Source: Streptomyces spiroverticillatus
GTDB taxonomy: Bacteria > Actinomycetota > Actinomycetes > Streptomycetales > Streptomycetaceae
NCBI GenBank assembly: GCA_014650415.1
Contig: BMUX01000020.1
Span: 59,820 to 123,819, forward strand
Direction: 5' to 3'
DNA length: 64,000 nucleotides
In this document: positions 8,369-16,907 of the stretch, piece after piece
Layout: every line of letters begins with the position of its first letter
How positions within the stretch are numbered: position 1 is the stretch's first letter
Notes under the pieces: model-generated
Databases searched by the model: none
What the model was told of the DNA's origin: nothing
What the model saw: the letters and a program-made list of their open reading frames with translations, nothing else
Program-made: the position numbers and the translations under genes

Positions 8369-8890
8369 TCTGCACGTCCCTACTGGCCTTCCTTCGAACG
8401 GGTGGGGGGAGTGGGTAGCGTTGCGCCTGCAAGCTAGATGCCACACGCTTCCCCTGCCCGCCATGGGAACGCCTTTGCGGTGGGGCGGAGCCGTAGAACC
8501 ACAGATCCCTGCGGGGCGATCTGCTGGACAGAGGTCTCCGACCTCTCAACTACCGGCGGGTGCAGAGGACACGGCTCTCCCCCCTGAATTTCGTCCTGCC
8601 GGGTGCTCGGGCACGGCCGGTCGGCCGACATACGGGCTGGTCCGCAGGGCATCGCCGGAAGTACGTGCACGGACGGGACTTCGCGTCACATCACCCCTTC
8701 GTGTGGCACGTGATTGATTTCGTTCCGGCATCGGCAGCCCGTGCGAACTCCATGTGTGCCTCGCGCGTTCCTGCACATCCCGGAGGGCCACGGCAACAGC
8801 CCTGTCGTCGCTGCGTCAGTGCCCTGTCCGCCACCCCCTGCGGTGGCTAGTGTGGCTGGCGGACGACGGCTATGTGGGAGGAGTGCGACG
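8369..8890. other. 522-bp gap, no gene seen
   Basis: GC composition is less biased here and the open frames have no coding pattern. A plausible -10 (TAGTGT, 8848-8853) lies upstream of the DUF397 gene. I see no tRNA and no remnant of the XRE regulator gene that normally precedes DUF397. Confidence 0.4.
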
Positions 8891-9127
8891 GTGGCGACGA
8901 GTACGCAGCACGGTTTGGTGGGGCGGGCGAGGCCGGAGCTCGATCTCAGTGGGGCGGACTGGCAGTCCGGGAGCAAGGGGGCGGGGGACGTGCAGATCGC
9001 CTTCGTGGAGGGGTTCATCGCGATGCGCAACGCGGCGAATCCGGTGGGGTCTTCGGTGATTTTCGATCCGGCGCAGTGGCGGGCTTTTGTGGTGAACGCG
9101 AGGGCTGGGGCGTTTGACGTGAGGTGA
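8891..9127 (+). CDS. DUF397 domain protein (orphan)
   Basis: 78 residues from a GTG start with GGGAGGAG 7 bp upstream. It has the DUF397 pattern: LDLSGADWQSGSKGAGDVQIAFVEGFIAMRNAANPVGSSVIFDPAQWRAFVVNARAGAFD. The W-S/G-S start, a central 'VEVA'-like strand, 'AMR..' in place of 'VRDSK', and a final 'FT..W..F' helix are all recognisable. In Streptomyces these small proteins usually sit right behind an XRE-family regulator (BldB/WhiJ-type pairs). None is present here, so this copy is an orphan. It is convergent with the GH114 gene, 4 bp apart. Confidence 0.8.
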   Translation: MATSTQHGLVGRARPELDLSGADWQSGSKGAGDVQIAFVEGFIAMRNAANPVGSSVIFDPAQWRAFVVNARAGAFDVR

Positions 9128-9131
9128 GTGT

Positions 9132-10193
9132 TCAGCAGGGCTTGCGCCAGGGGTCCAGGTCGAGGTTCTTGCGCATCGAGGACAGGCCGAGGCGGCGGGA
9201 GTCGGCGCAGAAGTCGCTGTTGGGCAGGGTGTATTCCACGTGGAAGACCGCCTTGCCCGCGGTGATGAACGGGCGGAGGCTCTCGCATTCGTCGAATTCC
9301 GCGCATTCTTCGTTGACGGCGAAGTCGAAGTGGCGGAGCAGTTGGGGGATTTGTTCGAGGTCGTTCTTCAGGCCGACGGCCAGGCCGCGTTCGTGGGCGA
9401 GGGCGGAGAGCATTTTGTTGTAGGTGAGCTGGTGGGCGGCGGTCAGGGGGAAGCCGGACTCGTTCTGGTAGGCGTCCATCAGGTCGGGTTCGACGGCGTC
9501 GAAGCCCTTGGCCCGGCACATGTCGAAGCGCTTCGCCATGAGGGGGCGGAGAACGTCGGTGCGGCGGATGTCCAGCCAGCGTTCGCCCGCCCAGCCGTTC
9601 GTGGCGCCGAGGACGGACTTCGGGAAGGCGGCCTTGTCCGGGCGGAAGTCCTCCCACGCGCCCGCGTTGATGTAGCAGATCACCTTGCGGCCGTCCGCGT
9701 GCAGACGTGCCACGTCGGACGCGGTGTTCTCGAATCCGTCGATGTCGTACACGGGTACGTCGGTACGGGGATCGACGCGGCCGTCCAGCTGCCACTGCCA
9801 GGCGGTGCCCGGGCGGGGCTGCCAGATGCGCCGGGTGGAGGGGCGCGTGGTCGTGTCCTTGCGGGGTGGAGGCGAGGAGGTGGAGGGGTGGGAGGTGCCG
9901 TTCGAGGGGGCTGTGGTGAGGGGCTGCGGGGTCTTCGAGAGGGACGGCGCGGGGGTGCCGGGGGCGGCGGAGCGGGCCCCGGGCTGCGCGCCCCCGGCTT
10001 CCGGGCGCCTGCCCGGGGCGTCGTCGGCCCCCGGTGACGAGCACCCCCCGAGCGCCAGCAGCACCAGGAGCGCCAGCGGCAGCACCGGACGCGACCATTT
10101 CCGTACGAGAGGGCCTCGGCCGGTGTGCGGAGGGAGCGCGGGGCGGGAGACGTCGGAGGCCCTCGGGGTGCCTCCGTGCGGGGCGGCGATCAT
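9132..10193 (-). CDS. GH114-family lipoprotein (endo-alpha-1,4-polygalactosaminidase-like)
   Basis: 353 residues from the ATG at 10193, which overlaps the upstream stop (ATGA). The signal is basic then hydrophobic, ending in a lipobox (LLVLLALGGCSS), followed by about 80 residues of Pro/Ser/Thr-rich linker. The catalytic domain (from WQWQLDGRVD) carries the GH114 landmarks: VPVYDIDGFENT, KVICYINAGAWEDFRPD, GWAGERWLDIR, GFDAVEPDLMDAY and FAVNEECAEFDEC, which give the acidic residues of a TIM barrel. Characterised members (Pseudomonas polygalactosaminidase, Aspergillus Ega3) cut alpha-1,4-linked galactosamine. It is the last gene of the exopolysaccharide operon and is predicted to be anchored outside the membrane, where it could trim or release the polymer. 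Confidence 0.88.
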   Translation of the reverse strand: MIAAPHGGTPRASDVSRPALPPHTGRGPLVRKWSRPVLPLALLVLLALGGCSSPGADDAPGRRPEAGGAQPGARSAAPGTPAPSLSKTPQPLTTAPSNGTSHPSTSSPPPRKDTTTRPSTRRIWQPRPGTAWQWQLDGRVDPRTDVPVYDIDGFENTASDVARLHADGRKVICYINAGAWEDFRPDKAAFPKSVLGATNGWAGERWLDIRRTDVLRPLMAKRFDMCRAKGFDAVEPDLMDAYQNESGFPLTAAHQLTYNKMLSALAHERGLAVGLKNDLEQIPQLLRHFDFAVNEECAEFDECESLRPFITAGKAVFHVEYTLPNSDFCADSRRLGLSSMRKNLDLDPWRKPC

Positions 10194-10852
10194 GACGCGT
10201 GCTCCAGGAGTTCGGGCGGCAGGGCCGACCACGGATTGGGGAGTTCGCCGCCGACCGCGCAGCACACCGCCGCGCCCCGGGTGCGCGCGGTGCGGGCCGC
10301 GACCTGGGAGAGGGCGCGGGGGACCCCGTACACGAGATGACAGAAGCGTTCCGGGGGGTGGCGTTCCGTCCAGCGGGGGCGGCTGAACCCGGCGACGTAA
10401 CTCGTCCAGTGGCCCTCGAAGGTCACGATCAGGTCGGCGATGCGGGCGTATCCGGGGGACGGGTGCACACCGGGGTTCAAGACCACGGTCCGTGCACCCG
10501 TGCGGCGGGCGGAGCGGACCGTCCTGCGGCAGGCCGCCAGGTCCGCGCGCTCGGAGGGGGCCCGGTCGAAGAACCAGCCGTCGACGCCGAACCAGGTCCG
10601 GTGGCGGTTCAGGTCGGCGGCCACCTCGGGGGCCGGGCGCGCCCCGTAGTCCAGGTCGACGTAACCGAGCACGGGCACCCCCGCCGCGCGCAGGTCGGCG
10701 GCGGCGGAGGTGAACGCGGGGTCGGGCAGTTCGCCCGGCCCGTCGGCGGCGTTGAGCACCACGCCGCGGACCCGGTCGGCGGCGCGTGCGGCGAGCCGCC
10801 ACGCCTCCGGGTCCACGGCGGGGTGCGCGTACAGCGGCAGCAGGATGCTCAC
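10190..10852 (-). CDS. Spherulation-specific family 4 (Sph3/GH135-like) hydrolase
   Basis: 220 residues from a GTG that overlaps the upstream stop (GTGA). The spherulin-4 family pattern is clear: ILLPLYAHPAVDPEAW, VVLNAADGPG, VPVLGYVDLDYGARP, VDGWFFDRAPSE, VVLNPGVHPSPGYARIADLIVTFEG, then a C-terminal RFCHLVYGVP. Aspergillus Sph3, the founder of GH135, is an endo-hydrolase needed to make galactosaminogalactan. Unlike Sph3, no signal peptide is visible, so it may act in the cytoplasm or be exported by another route. It sits between an SDR and the GH114 lipoprotein, both in overlap. Confidence 0.85.
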   Translation of the reverse strand: MSILLPLYAHPAVDPEAWRLAARAADRVRGVVLNAADGPGELPDPAFTSAAADLRAAGVPVLGYVDLDYGARPAPEVAADLNRHRTWFGVDGWFFDRAPSERADLAACRRTVRSARRTGARTVVLNPGVHPSPGYARIADLIVTFEGHWTSYVAGFSRPRWTERHPPERFCHLVYGVPRALSQVAARTARTRGAAVCCAVGGELPNPWSALPPELLEHAS

Positions 10853-12000
10853 CGCGGGGCGTCCGGGCGGGGCGCGCGTGCGGGAGTCCCGGCGCGGGGG
10901 CCGCGGGTGTGTGACTCCGTACGGGAGTGCACGGTCGGCCCGGGGGTGTGGGCGTCCGCGTGCCCTGCGAACCGCGCCCCCGGGGTGTGCCCGGATGCGG
11001 TCCGGGGGCGCACAGGGGATGCGCCTCCGGCCTCGGACCCGGAACGGGGGGCGGACGCGGTGACGTGCACCGGGGGCCGGCCGGGAGGGGCGGATTCCGG
11101 TCGCGCCTCCTCCCGTACGGACTCCCACAGCGCCCGTGCCGCGTCCTCCAGCGAGTGGCGGGGGCGCCAGCCCAGCGCGCTGCCCGTGGACGTGATGTCC
11201 GAGCACTGCCAGGACACCTCGGCGGACCGCTCCGACGCCTCCTGCGTGCTCTCCTCCACCCGGCCGCGGAAGCCTGAGATCCGGACCAGTTCCTGGACCA
11301 GTTCGCGCACCGGGAGGGCCCGGCCGCCGGAGACGTTGAGGACGGGCGGGAGCGGGCCCGAGGCCGTGGTCGCCAGGGCCACTGCCTCCGCGACGTCCCG
11401 GGTGTCGACGAAGTCGCGGTACGAGGAGAGGTCGCCCAGGCGGATCACCGCGTCCGGGTCCGTGCCCGCCGCCAGGAGGTTCCGGGCGAAGCGGCCCGGC
11501 AGTCCGGCGGACGGTGCGCCGGGGCCCACCGGGTTGCCGATGCGGAGCACGACCGCGTCCAGGCCCGAGGCCGCCACCGTCACCGTCCCGGCCAGCTTGG
11601 TGGCGCCGTAGACGCCCACCGGGCGGGTCGGGTCGGTCTCGGTGACCCGGATGCCGTGGGAGGTGGGGCCGTACTCGGCCGCCGAACCCAGGTGAATCAG
11701 GCGGGCCCCGGGCGCAGCCCGGTGCAGCGCCGCCACCAGCACGGCCGGGCCCCGGGCATTGACCTCGGCGAGCGTGACCGGGTCACCGCCCACCGCGCCC
11801 ACGCAGTTGATCACGACGTCGGGACCGAACTCCCGCAGTGAGTCGGCGAGTTCATGGGCGTCGGCGGAGCCGAGGTCCACCCGCAGGCCGGCGTCGGGGC
11901 CCCGGCCGCCGGAGAGCAGCCGGACGTCCGCGAGGGACTCCAGCCGCTCCACGACGTGCCGGCCCAGATAGCCGGTCGTCCCCAGTACGAGTACACGCAT
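10849..12000 (-). CDS. NAD-dependent epimerase/dehydratase (extended SDR) with a low-complexity tail
   Basis: 383 residues. The Rossmann start is MRVLVLGTTGYLGRHVVERL, with a catalytic Tyr/Lys in VYGATKLAG and a preceding Ser-containing HLGSAAEYGP. The domain continues to about residue 295 (WRPRHSLEDAARALWESVREEARPE). The remaining roughly 88 residues are Pro/His/Arg/Thr-rich with recurring HTPG and HTRG motifs, which is unusual for this family. It would convert a nucleotide-linked sugar (4-epimerisation, dehydration or reduction). The tail may be a linker or a reading-frame extension; the stop overlaps the next gene. Confidence 0.8.
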   Translation of the reverse strand: MRVLVLGTTGYLGRHVVERLESLADVRLLSGGRGPDAGLRVDLGSADAHELADSLREFGPDVVINCVGAVGGDPVTLAEVNARGPAVLVAALHRAAPGARLIHLGSAAEYGPTSHGIRVTETDPTRPVGVYGATKLAGTVTVAASGLDAVVLRIGNPVGPGAPSAGLPGRFARNLLAAGTDPDAVIRLGDLSSYRDFVDTRDVAEAVALATTASGPLPPVLNVSGGRALPVRELVQELVRISGFRGRVEESTQEASERSAEVSWQCSDITSTGSALGWRPRHSLEDAARALWESVREEARPESAPPGRPPVHVTASAPRSGSEAGGASPVRPRTASGHTPGARFAGHADAHTPGPTVHSRTESHTRGPRAGTPARAPRPDAPR

Positions 12001-12006
12001 CGTCTC

Positions 12007-12720
12007 TCAGGCTCCCTTGAGCAGCAGCGAACGGTGCGTCGTGAACTCCGCGTTCGCCCGGTCGTAGTCGTCGGGCCGGCCGATGTCGAGCCAGTAGCCG
12101 TCGAACGCGTAGGCGTGCGGCGGAGTGCCGTCCCGCAGCAGGTCCAGGACCAGCTCGTCGAAGCCGAGGGGCAGGCCCGCGGTGTAGTCGGCGAGGGTGT
12201 CGCGGGAGATCCCGTACACCCCCATGGAGACCCGGTAGTCCATGCTCGGCTTCTCCGTGAAAGCCACCACCTTGCTCTCGTCGGTGGTCAACACCCCGAA
12301 ATCGATGCGGACTTGACGGGAATAGGTGGCGATGGTGAGCGGCGCGCCCGAGGCGCGGTGGCTTCTCAGCACGTCCGCGTAGTCGAGGTCGGTGAGGATG
12401 TCGCCGTTCATCACGAGGAAGGACTCCGGGAGCCTGTCGCGGAGGTTGAGCAGCGGGCCGATGGTGCCCAGCGGGCTCTCCTCGGTGGCGTAGTCGACCT
12501 TCAGGCCCCACTGCTCGCCGTCGCCGACGTACGCGCGGATGATGTGCCCGAGGTGACCGATCGCGAGGGTGACGCTGGTGAAGCCGGCGGTCGACAGCTG
12601 GCGCAGCACGATCTCCAGGATGGCGTGCTGGTCGCCGATCGGGACGAGCGGCTTTGGCAGGGCGGTGGTGTACGGCCGCAGCCGGACGCCCTTGCCTCCG
12701 GCGAGTATCACAGCGTGCAT
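12007..12720 (-). CDS. Sugar-1-phosphate nucleotidyltransferase
   Basis: 237 residues, complete for the short (no beta-helix) class. The signature is MHAVILAGGKGVRLRPYTTALPKPLVPIGDQHAI, with the Gly-rich loop and the KP lysine. Next come LVMNGDILTDLDY (metal/sugar Asp), FTEKP, and GFDELVLDLL followed by GYWLDIGRPDDYDRA. It activates a hexose or hexosamine phosphate with NTP. It lies between two SDR genes and so supplies their nucleotide-sugar substrate. The base and sugar cannot be read from the sequence; the short form resembles mannose-1-phosphate guanylyltransferase and glucose-1-phosphate nucleotidyltransferases. Confidence 0.87.
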   Translation of the reverse strand: MHAVILAGGKGVRLRPYTTALPKPLVPIGDQHAILEIVLRQLSTAGFTSVTLAIGHLGHIIRAYVGDGEQWGLKVDYATEESPLGTIGPLLNLRDRLPESFLVMNGDILTDLDYADVLRSHRASGAPLTIATYSRQVRIDFGVLTTDESKVVAFTEKPSMDYRVSMGVYGISRDTLADYTAGLPLGFDELVLDLLRDGTPPHAYAFDGYWLDIGRPDDYDRANAEFTTHRSLLLKGA

Positions 12721-12796
12721 GGTGGCCTCCCTAGGTGGAACGCGAAACCGGCAGGTAAGTGGTGCTGTGCGGAGTCGGACATGAGTTGACGATGCG

Positions 12797-13798
12797 TCAG
12801 ATGTTGTAGATGTCCGTCTTGTAGCGGGCCAGGTTCGCCGGGTCGGCGAAGAACTCGGCGGTCGCGGCCAGTCCCTGCTCCAGGTCGTGGGCCGGGCTCC
12901 AGCCGGTGGCGGCGGCCAGCCGGGACGCGTCCGCGACCAGGCGCATCACCTCGGAGTTCGCGGGCCGGATGCGCTGCTCGTCCTCGCGCACGTCGAGGTC
13001 GGCCTCCATCACCTTGCCGATGAGCCGCACCAGGTCGCCGACCGAGATCTCGCCGCCGGTACCGGCGTTGAAGGTGCGCCCCACCACGTCCTCGGCGGGC
13101 GCGGTGCCCACCGCCAGGAACGCCTGCGCGGTGTCCTTGACGAAGGTGAAGTCGCGGGTGGGCCGCAGGTCCCCGAGCGTGATCGTGCGCGAGCCCGCCG
13201 CGACCTGACCGATGACGGTCGGGATGACCGCCCGCATCGACTGCCGGGGCCCGAAGGTGTTGAACGGGCGCAGGGTCACCACCGGGGTGGCGAAGCTGGC
13301 GTAGTAGCTGTCGGCCAGCCGGTCGCCGCCCGCCTTCGAAGCGGCGTACGGGGACTGGGTGTTGATCGGGTGGTCCTCGGTGATCGGCACGGTCTGCGCG
13401 GTGCCGTACGTCTCGGACGTCGAGGTGTGCACCAGGCGCGGGGTGCCCAACGCCCGTACCGCCTCCAGGACGTTGAGGGTTCCGGTGACGTTGGTGTCCA
13501 CGTAACTGTGCGGCGCCTGGTAGGAGTACGGGATCGCGATGAGCGCCGCCAGGTGGTAGACGGCCTCCGCGCCCTCGGCCAGCGCCCGCACCGAACCCGG
13601 GTCGCGGACGTCGCCCAGGACGATCTCGACCTGGTCCAGGACGTCGGGGGAGAGGGTCTCCAGCCAGCCGTAGGAGGAGAAGGAGTTGTACTGGGCCATG
13701 GCGCGCACCCGGAACCCGGCGGCGACGAGGGCCTCCGTGAGGTGGGAGCCGATGAAGCCCTCGGCCCCGGTGACTGCGGCGAGCGGTGAGGTGGTCAA
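12797..13798 (-). CDS. Extended SDR, LegB/GalE-like nucleotide-sugar 4,6-dehydratase or 4-epimerase
   Basis: 333 residues from a TTG start supported by AAGGAA 7 bp upstream. Rossmann AVTGAEGFIGSHLTEAL, then AMAQYNSFSSYGWLE, the stretch characteristic of LegB-type UDP-GlcNAc 4,6-dehydratases and close 4-epimerases. Catalytic parts are HTSTSETYGTA and SPYAASKAGGDRLADSYY, followed by TLRPFNTFGPRQSMRAVIPTVI. In the fungal galactosaminogalactan and bacterial Pel systems a UDP-GlcNAc C4-epimerase makes UDP-GalNAc, and this gene or the SDR at 10849 is the candidate for that step. The longer frame running to 14950 overlaps the membrane-protein gene and is rejected. Confidence 0.82.
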   Translation of the reverse strand: MTTSPLAAVTGAEGFIGSHLTEALVAAGFRVRAMAQYNSFSSYGWLETLSPDVLDQVEIVLGDVRDPGSVRALAEGAEAVYHLAALIAIPYSYQAPHSYVDTNVTGTLNVLEAVRALGTPRLVHTSTSETYGTAQTVPITEDHPINTQSPYAASKAGGDRLADSYYASFATPVVTLRPFNTFGPRQSMRAVIPTVIGQVAAGSRTITLGDLRPTRDFTFVKDTAQAFLAVGTAPAEDVVGRTFNAGTGGEISVGDLVRLIGKVMEADLDVREDEQRIRPANSEVMRLVADASRLAAATGWSPAHDLEQGLAATAEFFADPANLARYKTDIYNI

Positions 13799-13896
13799 CG
13801 TGTCGTTCCTTACAGGTTGTTGGGAGACAAGGGGCAGGAGTTGCCCGGAAGAGGACGCCCGGGGGCTGGGGGCGCCGAAGGAGGTCGGGAGGGGGC

Positions 13897-15294
13897 TCAG
13901 GCGTGCGCGGTGGGGCGGCCGAGCCGGTGCAGTGCCCACGCCAGCAGGCCCACGGCCGCGGCGGTGCAACACAGCAGGGGTACGAGAGGGCCCGCCGGAG
14001 GCCGCAGACAGGCGTCCGCGCCCACCCCGGCCGCCGCGCACAGCGTCAGCGCCGCCGGGACCCAGGCGATGCCGAACGCCTGGAGGAGCAGCGCCGTCCA
14101 CAGCACGGCGGCCAGCGCGAGCAGCGGGGCGATCTCGGCCCCGGTGAAGTACGCCGCCGGAGCCAGCGGCAGCAGGTACACGGCCAGACAACCACCCAGT
14201 ACGGCAGCCGACTTGGCCCGGAAACCGGCCGGTGTCGACGCCTTGCGCAGCGCCGCCACCGAGAGCCCCCGGTAGCGGAAGAGCAGCCACTCGGCCGGAC
14301 CCATGCTGAGCGTGAGCACGACCACCGCCCACGGGTGCCGCAGCCCGGCGCACATCACCAGCACCCCGGCCCCCAGGCCGAACAGCCCGTACGGCAACGA
14401 CACGGCAGGCCCCGGCCGCACCGCACCGGGCGCGGGGTCCTCCCGTACCGCAGCGCGGATCGCCCGCCCCGCCACCGCCACCACCAGCACGGCGGTCAGC
14501 AACGGCAGTCCGGCCCGCACCCACGGGCCCGGCTCCACCCACGGCAGCACCGCCGCCCCGCCGATCACCGGCACCAGCGTGGCCAGCAGCAGCCGCTCCC
14601 GGGCGAACACCAGCAGCACCCCGGCCGCCGCCAGGTACACCGACTGCCACACCGCGAACAGCGCGGCCGGAGTCGGCCCGGCCAGCACGGTGGCCGCCCC
14701 CGCCGCCAGCAGTGCGCCCGCCGGAGCCCCGTACAGCAGCGTCCGCCCGGCCTCGTGCCGCCCGGACGCCAGCCGCAGGTACGCCCGGTGCGCGAGCCCC
14801 TGGCTCCATGCCCAGGAGATCAGGCCCGCCACGATCAGCGCGGCCACCGCACCGTCGGAGAACCACAGCCCCGAGGTCAGCGGATACGCAAGACCCGGCA
14901 GCCCGAACAGTGCCCCGCGCAACGCGCACCGCACATGGTCGGGCGCCCACGGATCGGCGGCCCCCGGCGGCTCCGGGAATTCGCGCGGCACCCGCGTGTA
15001 CAGGTCCTCGGCCAGCGAGAACAGGTCCTTGTGCCCGTACTTCTCGGTGATCGCCTCGCCGGTCAGCCCTTCGGACTCCAGCAGGGCGGCCACCTCGTAC
15101 GGGTGCACCGCGGGCCCGATCCGGTCGGCGAGCTTCGCCGCCAGCTCGTCCACGGCGTCGTCGGGGTGCACCCGGCGGCCGGCGCCGATGCGCGGCAGCC
15201 GCAACGCCATGGTGACCTGCGACAGGGAGGCCAGGCGCAGGGTGAGCGTGTCCTCCTTGCCGCGATGCTGCTCCAGGGATATCGGGCCGCTCAT
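13897..15294 (-). CDS. Polytopic membrane protein of the exopolysaccharide operon (function unknown)
   Basis: 465 residues; the ATG overlaps the stop of the PelF gene (ATGA). Residues 1-130 are soluble and charged (AVDELAAKLADRIGPAVHPYEVAALLESEGLTGEAITEKYGHKDLFSLAEDL). About ten to twelve hydrophobic helices follow to the C-terminus, with short loops and a central GLRHPWAVVVLTLSMGPAEWLLFRYRG. I do not recognise a named family. In position it replaces PelG (the Wzx-like membrane partner of PelF) or PelE. A role in polymer synthesis or export is inferred only from the tight coupling to PelF and the absence of any other transporter in the operon. Confidence 0.7.
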   Translation of the reverse strand: MSGPISLEQHRGKEDTLTLRLASLSQVTMALRLPRIGAGRRVHPDDAVDELAAKLADRIGPAVHPYEVAALLESEGLTGEAITEKYGHKDLFSLAEDLYTRVPREFPEPPGAADPWAPDHVRCALRGALFGLPGLAYPLTSGLWFSDGAVAALIVAGLISWAWSQGLAHRAYLRLASGRHEAGRTLLYGAPAGALLAAGAATVLAGPTPAALFAVWQSVYLAAAGVLLVFARERLLLATLVPVIGGAAVLPWVEPGPWVRAGLPLLTAVLVVAVAGRAIRAAVREDPAPGAVRPGPAVSLPYGLFGLGAGVLVMCAGLRHPWAVVVLTLSMGPAEWLLFRYRGLSVAALRKASTPAGFRAKSAAVLGGCLAVYLLPLAPAAYFTGAEIAPLLALAAVLWTALLLQAFGIAWVPAALTLCAAAGVGADACLRPPAGPLVPLLCCTAAAVGLLAWALHRLGRPTAHA

Positions 15295-16835
15295 CCGGCC
15301 ACCTGCCGCAGCTGCACGGTCTCCGAGTGGTCGCGTACGGAATGGTCGCGTACGGAATGGTTCCGTACGGAACGGTCGTGCACGGGCGTGGCGTTGCCGC
15401 GTGCCAGGTCGACGTAGATCTCCCGGAAGGTGTCGACCGTCTGCCGCAGCGTGAACTGCTCGATCACCCGCAGCCGCGCCGCCTCGCCCATCGCCGCCCG
15501 CCGGGCCGGGGCCCGCAGCAGCTCCAGCGCGGCCGCCGCCATCGCGGAGGGGTCGCGCGGCGGCACGACGAGACCGGTGTCGCCGACCGCCTCGCGCACC
15601 CCGCCCACGTCCGTGGACACGGTGGCCCGTCCGCACGACATCGCCTCGATGAGCGTGAAGGGGAAGCCTTCGCTGATGCTGGAGAGCATCACGACGTTGC
15701 CCGCCGCGTACGCGTCCTTGATGTCGTCGACCCGGCCCTCGAAGGTCACCGCGTCCCTGTGCCCCAGCTCCGCCGCGAGCGCCTCGCAGCGCTCCCGGTA
15801 CGCCTCACCGCCGCGCGGCGTGCCGCCGAACAGCCGCAGCGTCGCTGTTGGCAATTGCGTCCGCACCTGCGCGAACGCCCGGATCAGCGTCTCCAGGTCC
15901 TTGATCGGGTCCACCCGGCCCGCCCAGCTCAGGGTGGGGCCTGCGGGCTCGGGTCCGGCGGGCGGAAAGGCGGCCGGGTCCACGCCGTTGTAGACGGTGC
16001 GGATCAACTCCGGCGGTGCGCCGCCCTGTTCCTCCCACAGCCGGTTGTACCGGTTGCCCGGTGTGATCAACGCGGCCCTGCGGTACGTCTCTTCGGCGAG
16101 CAGCCGGAAGAAGCCGAGCAGTACCGCCTTGACGGGCCAGCGGTACGGCCCGGTCCGGTAGCCGAGGTAGCGCTCGCGCAGATACACCCCGTGCTCGGTC
16201 AACAGCAGCGGAACACCGTGGAGTTGGAGGGCTGCGAGCCCCGGAAGGACGGCCACGCCGCCGCTGACCGCGTGCGAGACGCCGGTGCGCGGCGGGGGAG
16301 CGGCGAGCGGACGCAGCGCGTGCTCCAGGAGCCCGGTGGCGGTCACCGCGTCGTGCACGGTGGGCGAGGCCTCGCCCACCGGGAGCCCCGGCCGGTTCCA
16401 CACGTCGGTCAGCACCCGGACCGCCGCGTCGCTGCGCAGCGCAGGGCTGAGCAGCCCGTCCCGGGCGGCGTGCGCCAGCTCGTACAGGGCGGGCGCGAAC
16501 ACGTCCTCCGCCCCCGGGTCCAGCAGCGCCGTCAGGAACCGTTCGTACGAGGCCATCAGCCGCCGGCGACGACGGCCGCGCGGCGGCGCACCGGCCGGAG
16601 CGGGCCCCCACATCGGTACGGAGAGGACCTCGCGGACGTGTCCCGGCAGCTCCCAGGCGAGGGACTCGCGGCCGGTGCCGGTGACCGCGACGACGTCGAA
16701 GTCGATGTCCGGCATGCCGGTGACGAGCTGGTCGCACCAGACGCTCACGCCGCCGTGACTGTGCGGGTAGGTGCCTTCGGTGAGGAGGGTGACGCGCGCG
16801 GCACCGGAGTGCGGTGCGCGGTGCGGATCGTGCAT
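15291..16835 (-). CDS. pelF: PelF-type GT4 glycosyltransferase
   Basis: 514 residues from the ATG at 16835 (GGAG 7 bp upstream; an in-frame ATG at 16853 is possible). The N-terminus ARVTLLTEGTYPHSHGGVSVWCDQLVTGMPDIDF is the PelF signature, and LLLTEHGVYLRERYLGYR is equally typical. The GT-B donor half shows IRTVYNGVDPAAF, LSWAGRVDPIKDLETLIRAF, and the EX7E region SSISEGFPFTLIEAMSCGRATVSTDVGG. PelF is the cytosolic transferase that polymerises Pel (alpha-1,4 GalN/GalNAc) with UDP-sugars. The tail ends in four VRDHS-type pentapeptides encoded by a DNA tandem repeat. It is the best anchor for calling this operon Pel-like. Confidence 0.9.
   Translation of the reverse strand: MHDPHRAPHSGAARVTLLTEGTYPHSHGGVSVWCDQLVTGMPDIDFDVVAVTGTGRESLAWELPGHVREVLSVPMWGPAPAGAPPRGRRRRRLMASYERFLTALLDPGAEDVFAPALYELAHAARDGLLSPALRSDAAVRVLTDVWNRPGLPVGEASPTVHDAVTATGLLEHALRPLAAPPPRTGVSHAVSGGVAVLPGLAALQLHGVPLLLTEHGVYLRERYLGYRTGPYRWPVKAVLLGFFRLLAEETYRRAALITPGNRYNRLWEEQGGAPPELIRTVYNGVDPAAFPPAGPEPAGPTLSWAGRVDPIKDLETLIRAFAQVRTQLPTATLRLFGGTPRGGEAYRERCEALAAELGHRDAVTFEGRVDDIKDAYAAGNVVMLSSISEGFPFTLIEAMSCGRATVSTDVGGVREAVGDTGLVVPPRDPSAMAAAALELLRAPARRAAMGEAARLRVIEQFTLRQTVDTFREIYVDLARGNATPVHDRSVRNHSVRDHSVRDHSETVQLRQVAG
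15325..15384. repeat. Four tandem 15-bp units inside the pelF 3' end
   Basis: Units at 15325, 15340, 15355 and 15370 share the form GAATGGTCGCGTACG. They translate on the minus strand to V(H/R)(D/N)(R/H)S pentapeptides. The array is in frame, so copy-number slippage would change only tail length. Confidence 0.85.
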
Positions 16836-16907
16836 CGATGCGCTCCACGGCAAGAAGGGTGCGGGGGTGTGGGGGCGGCCCGGGCGGCCGCCCTCGGTGG
16901 TGCGTGG

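Noticed and set aside
8226..8717. 163-residue frame between the small membrane protein and DUF397
   Set aside because: No family resemblance, no RBS, atypical composition; overlaps the 5' end of the minus-strand gene.
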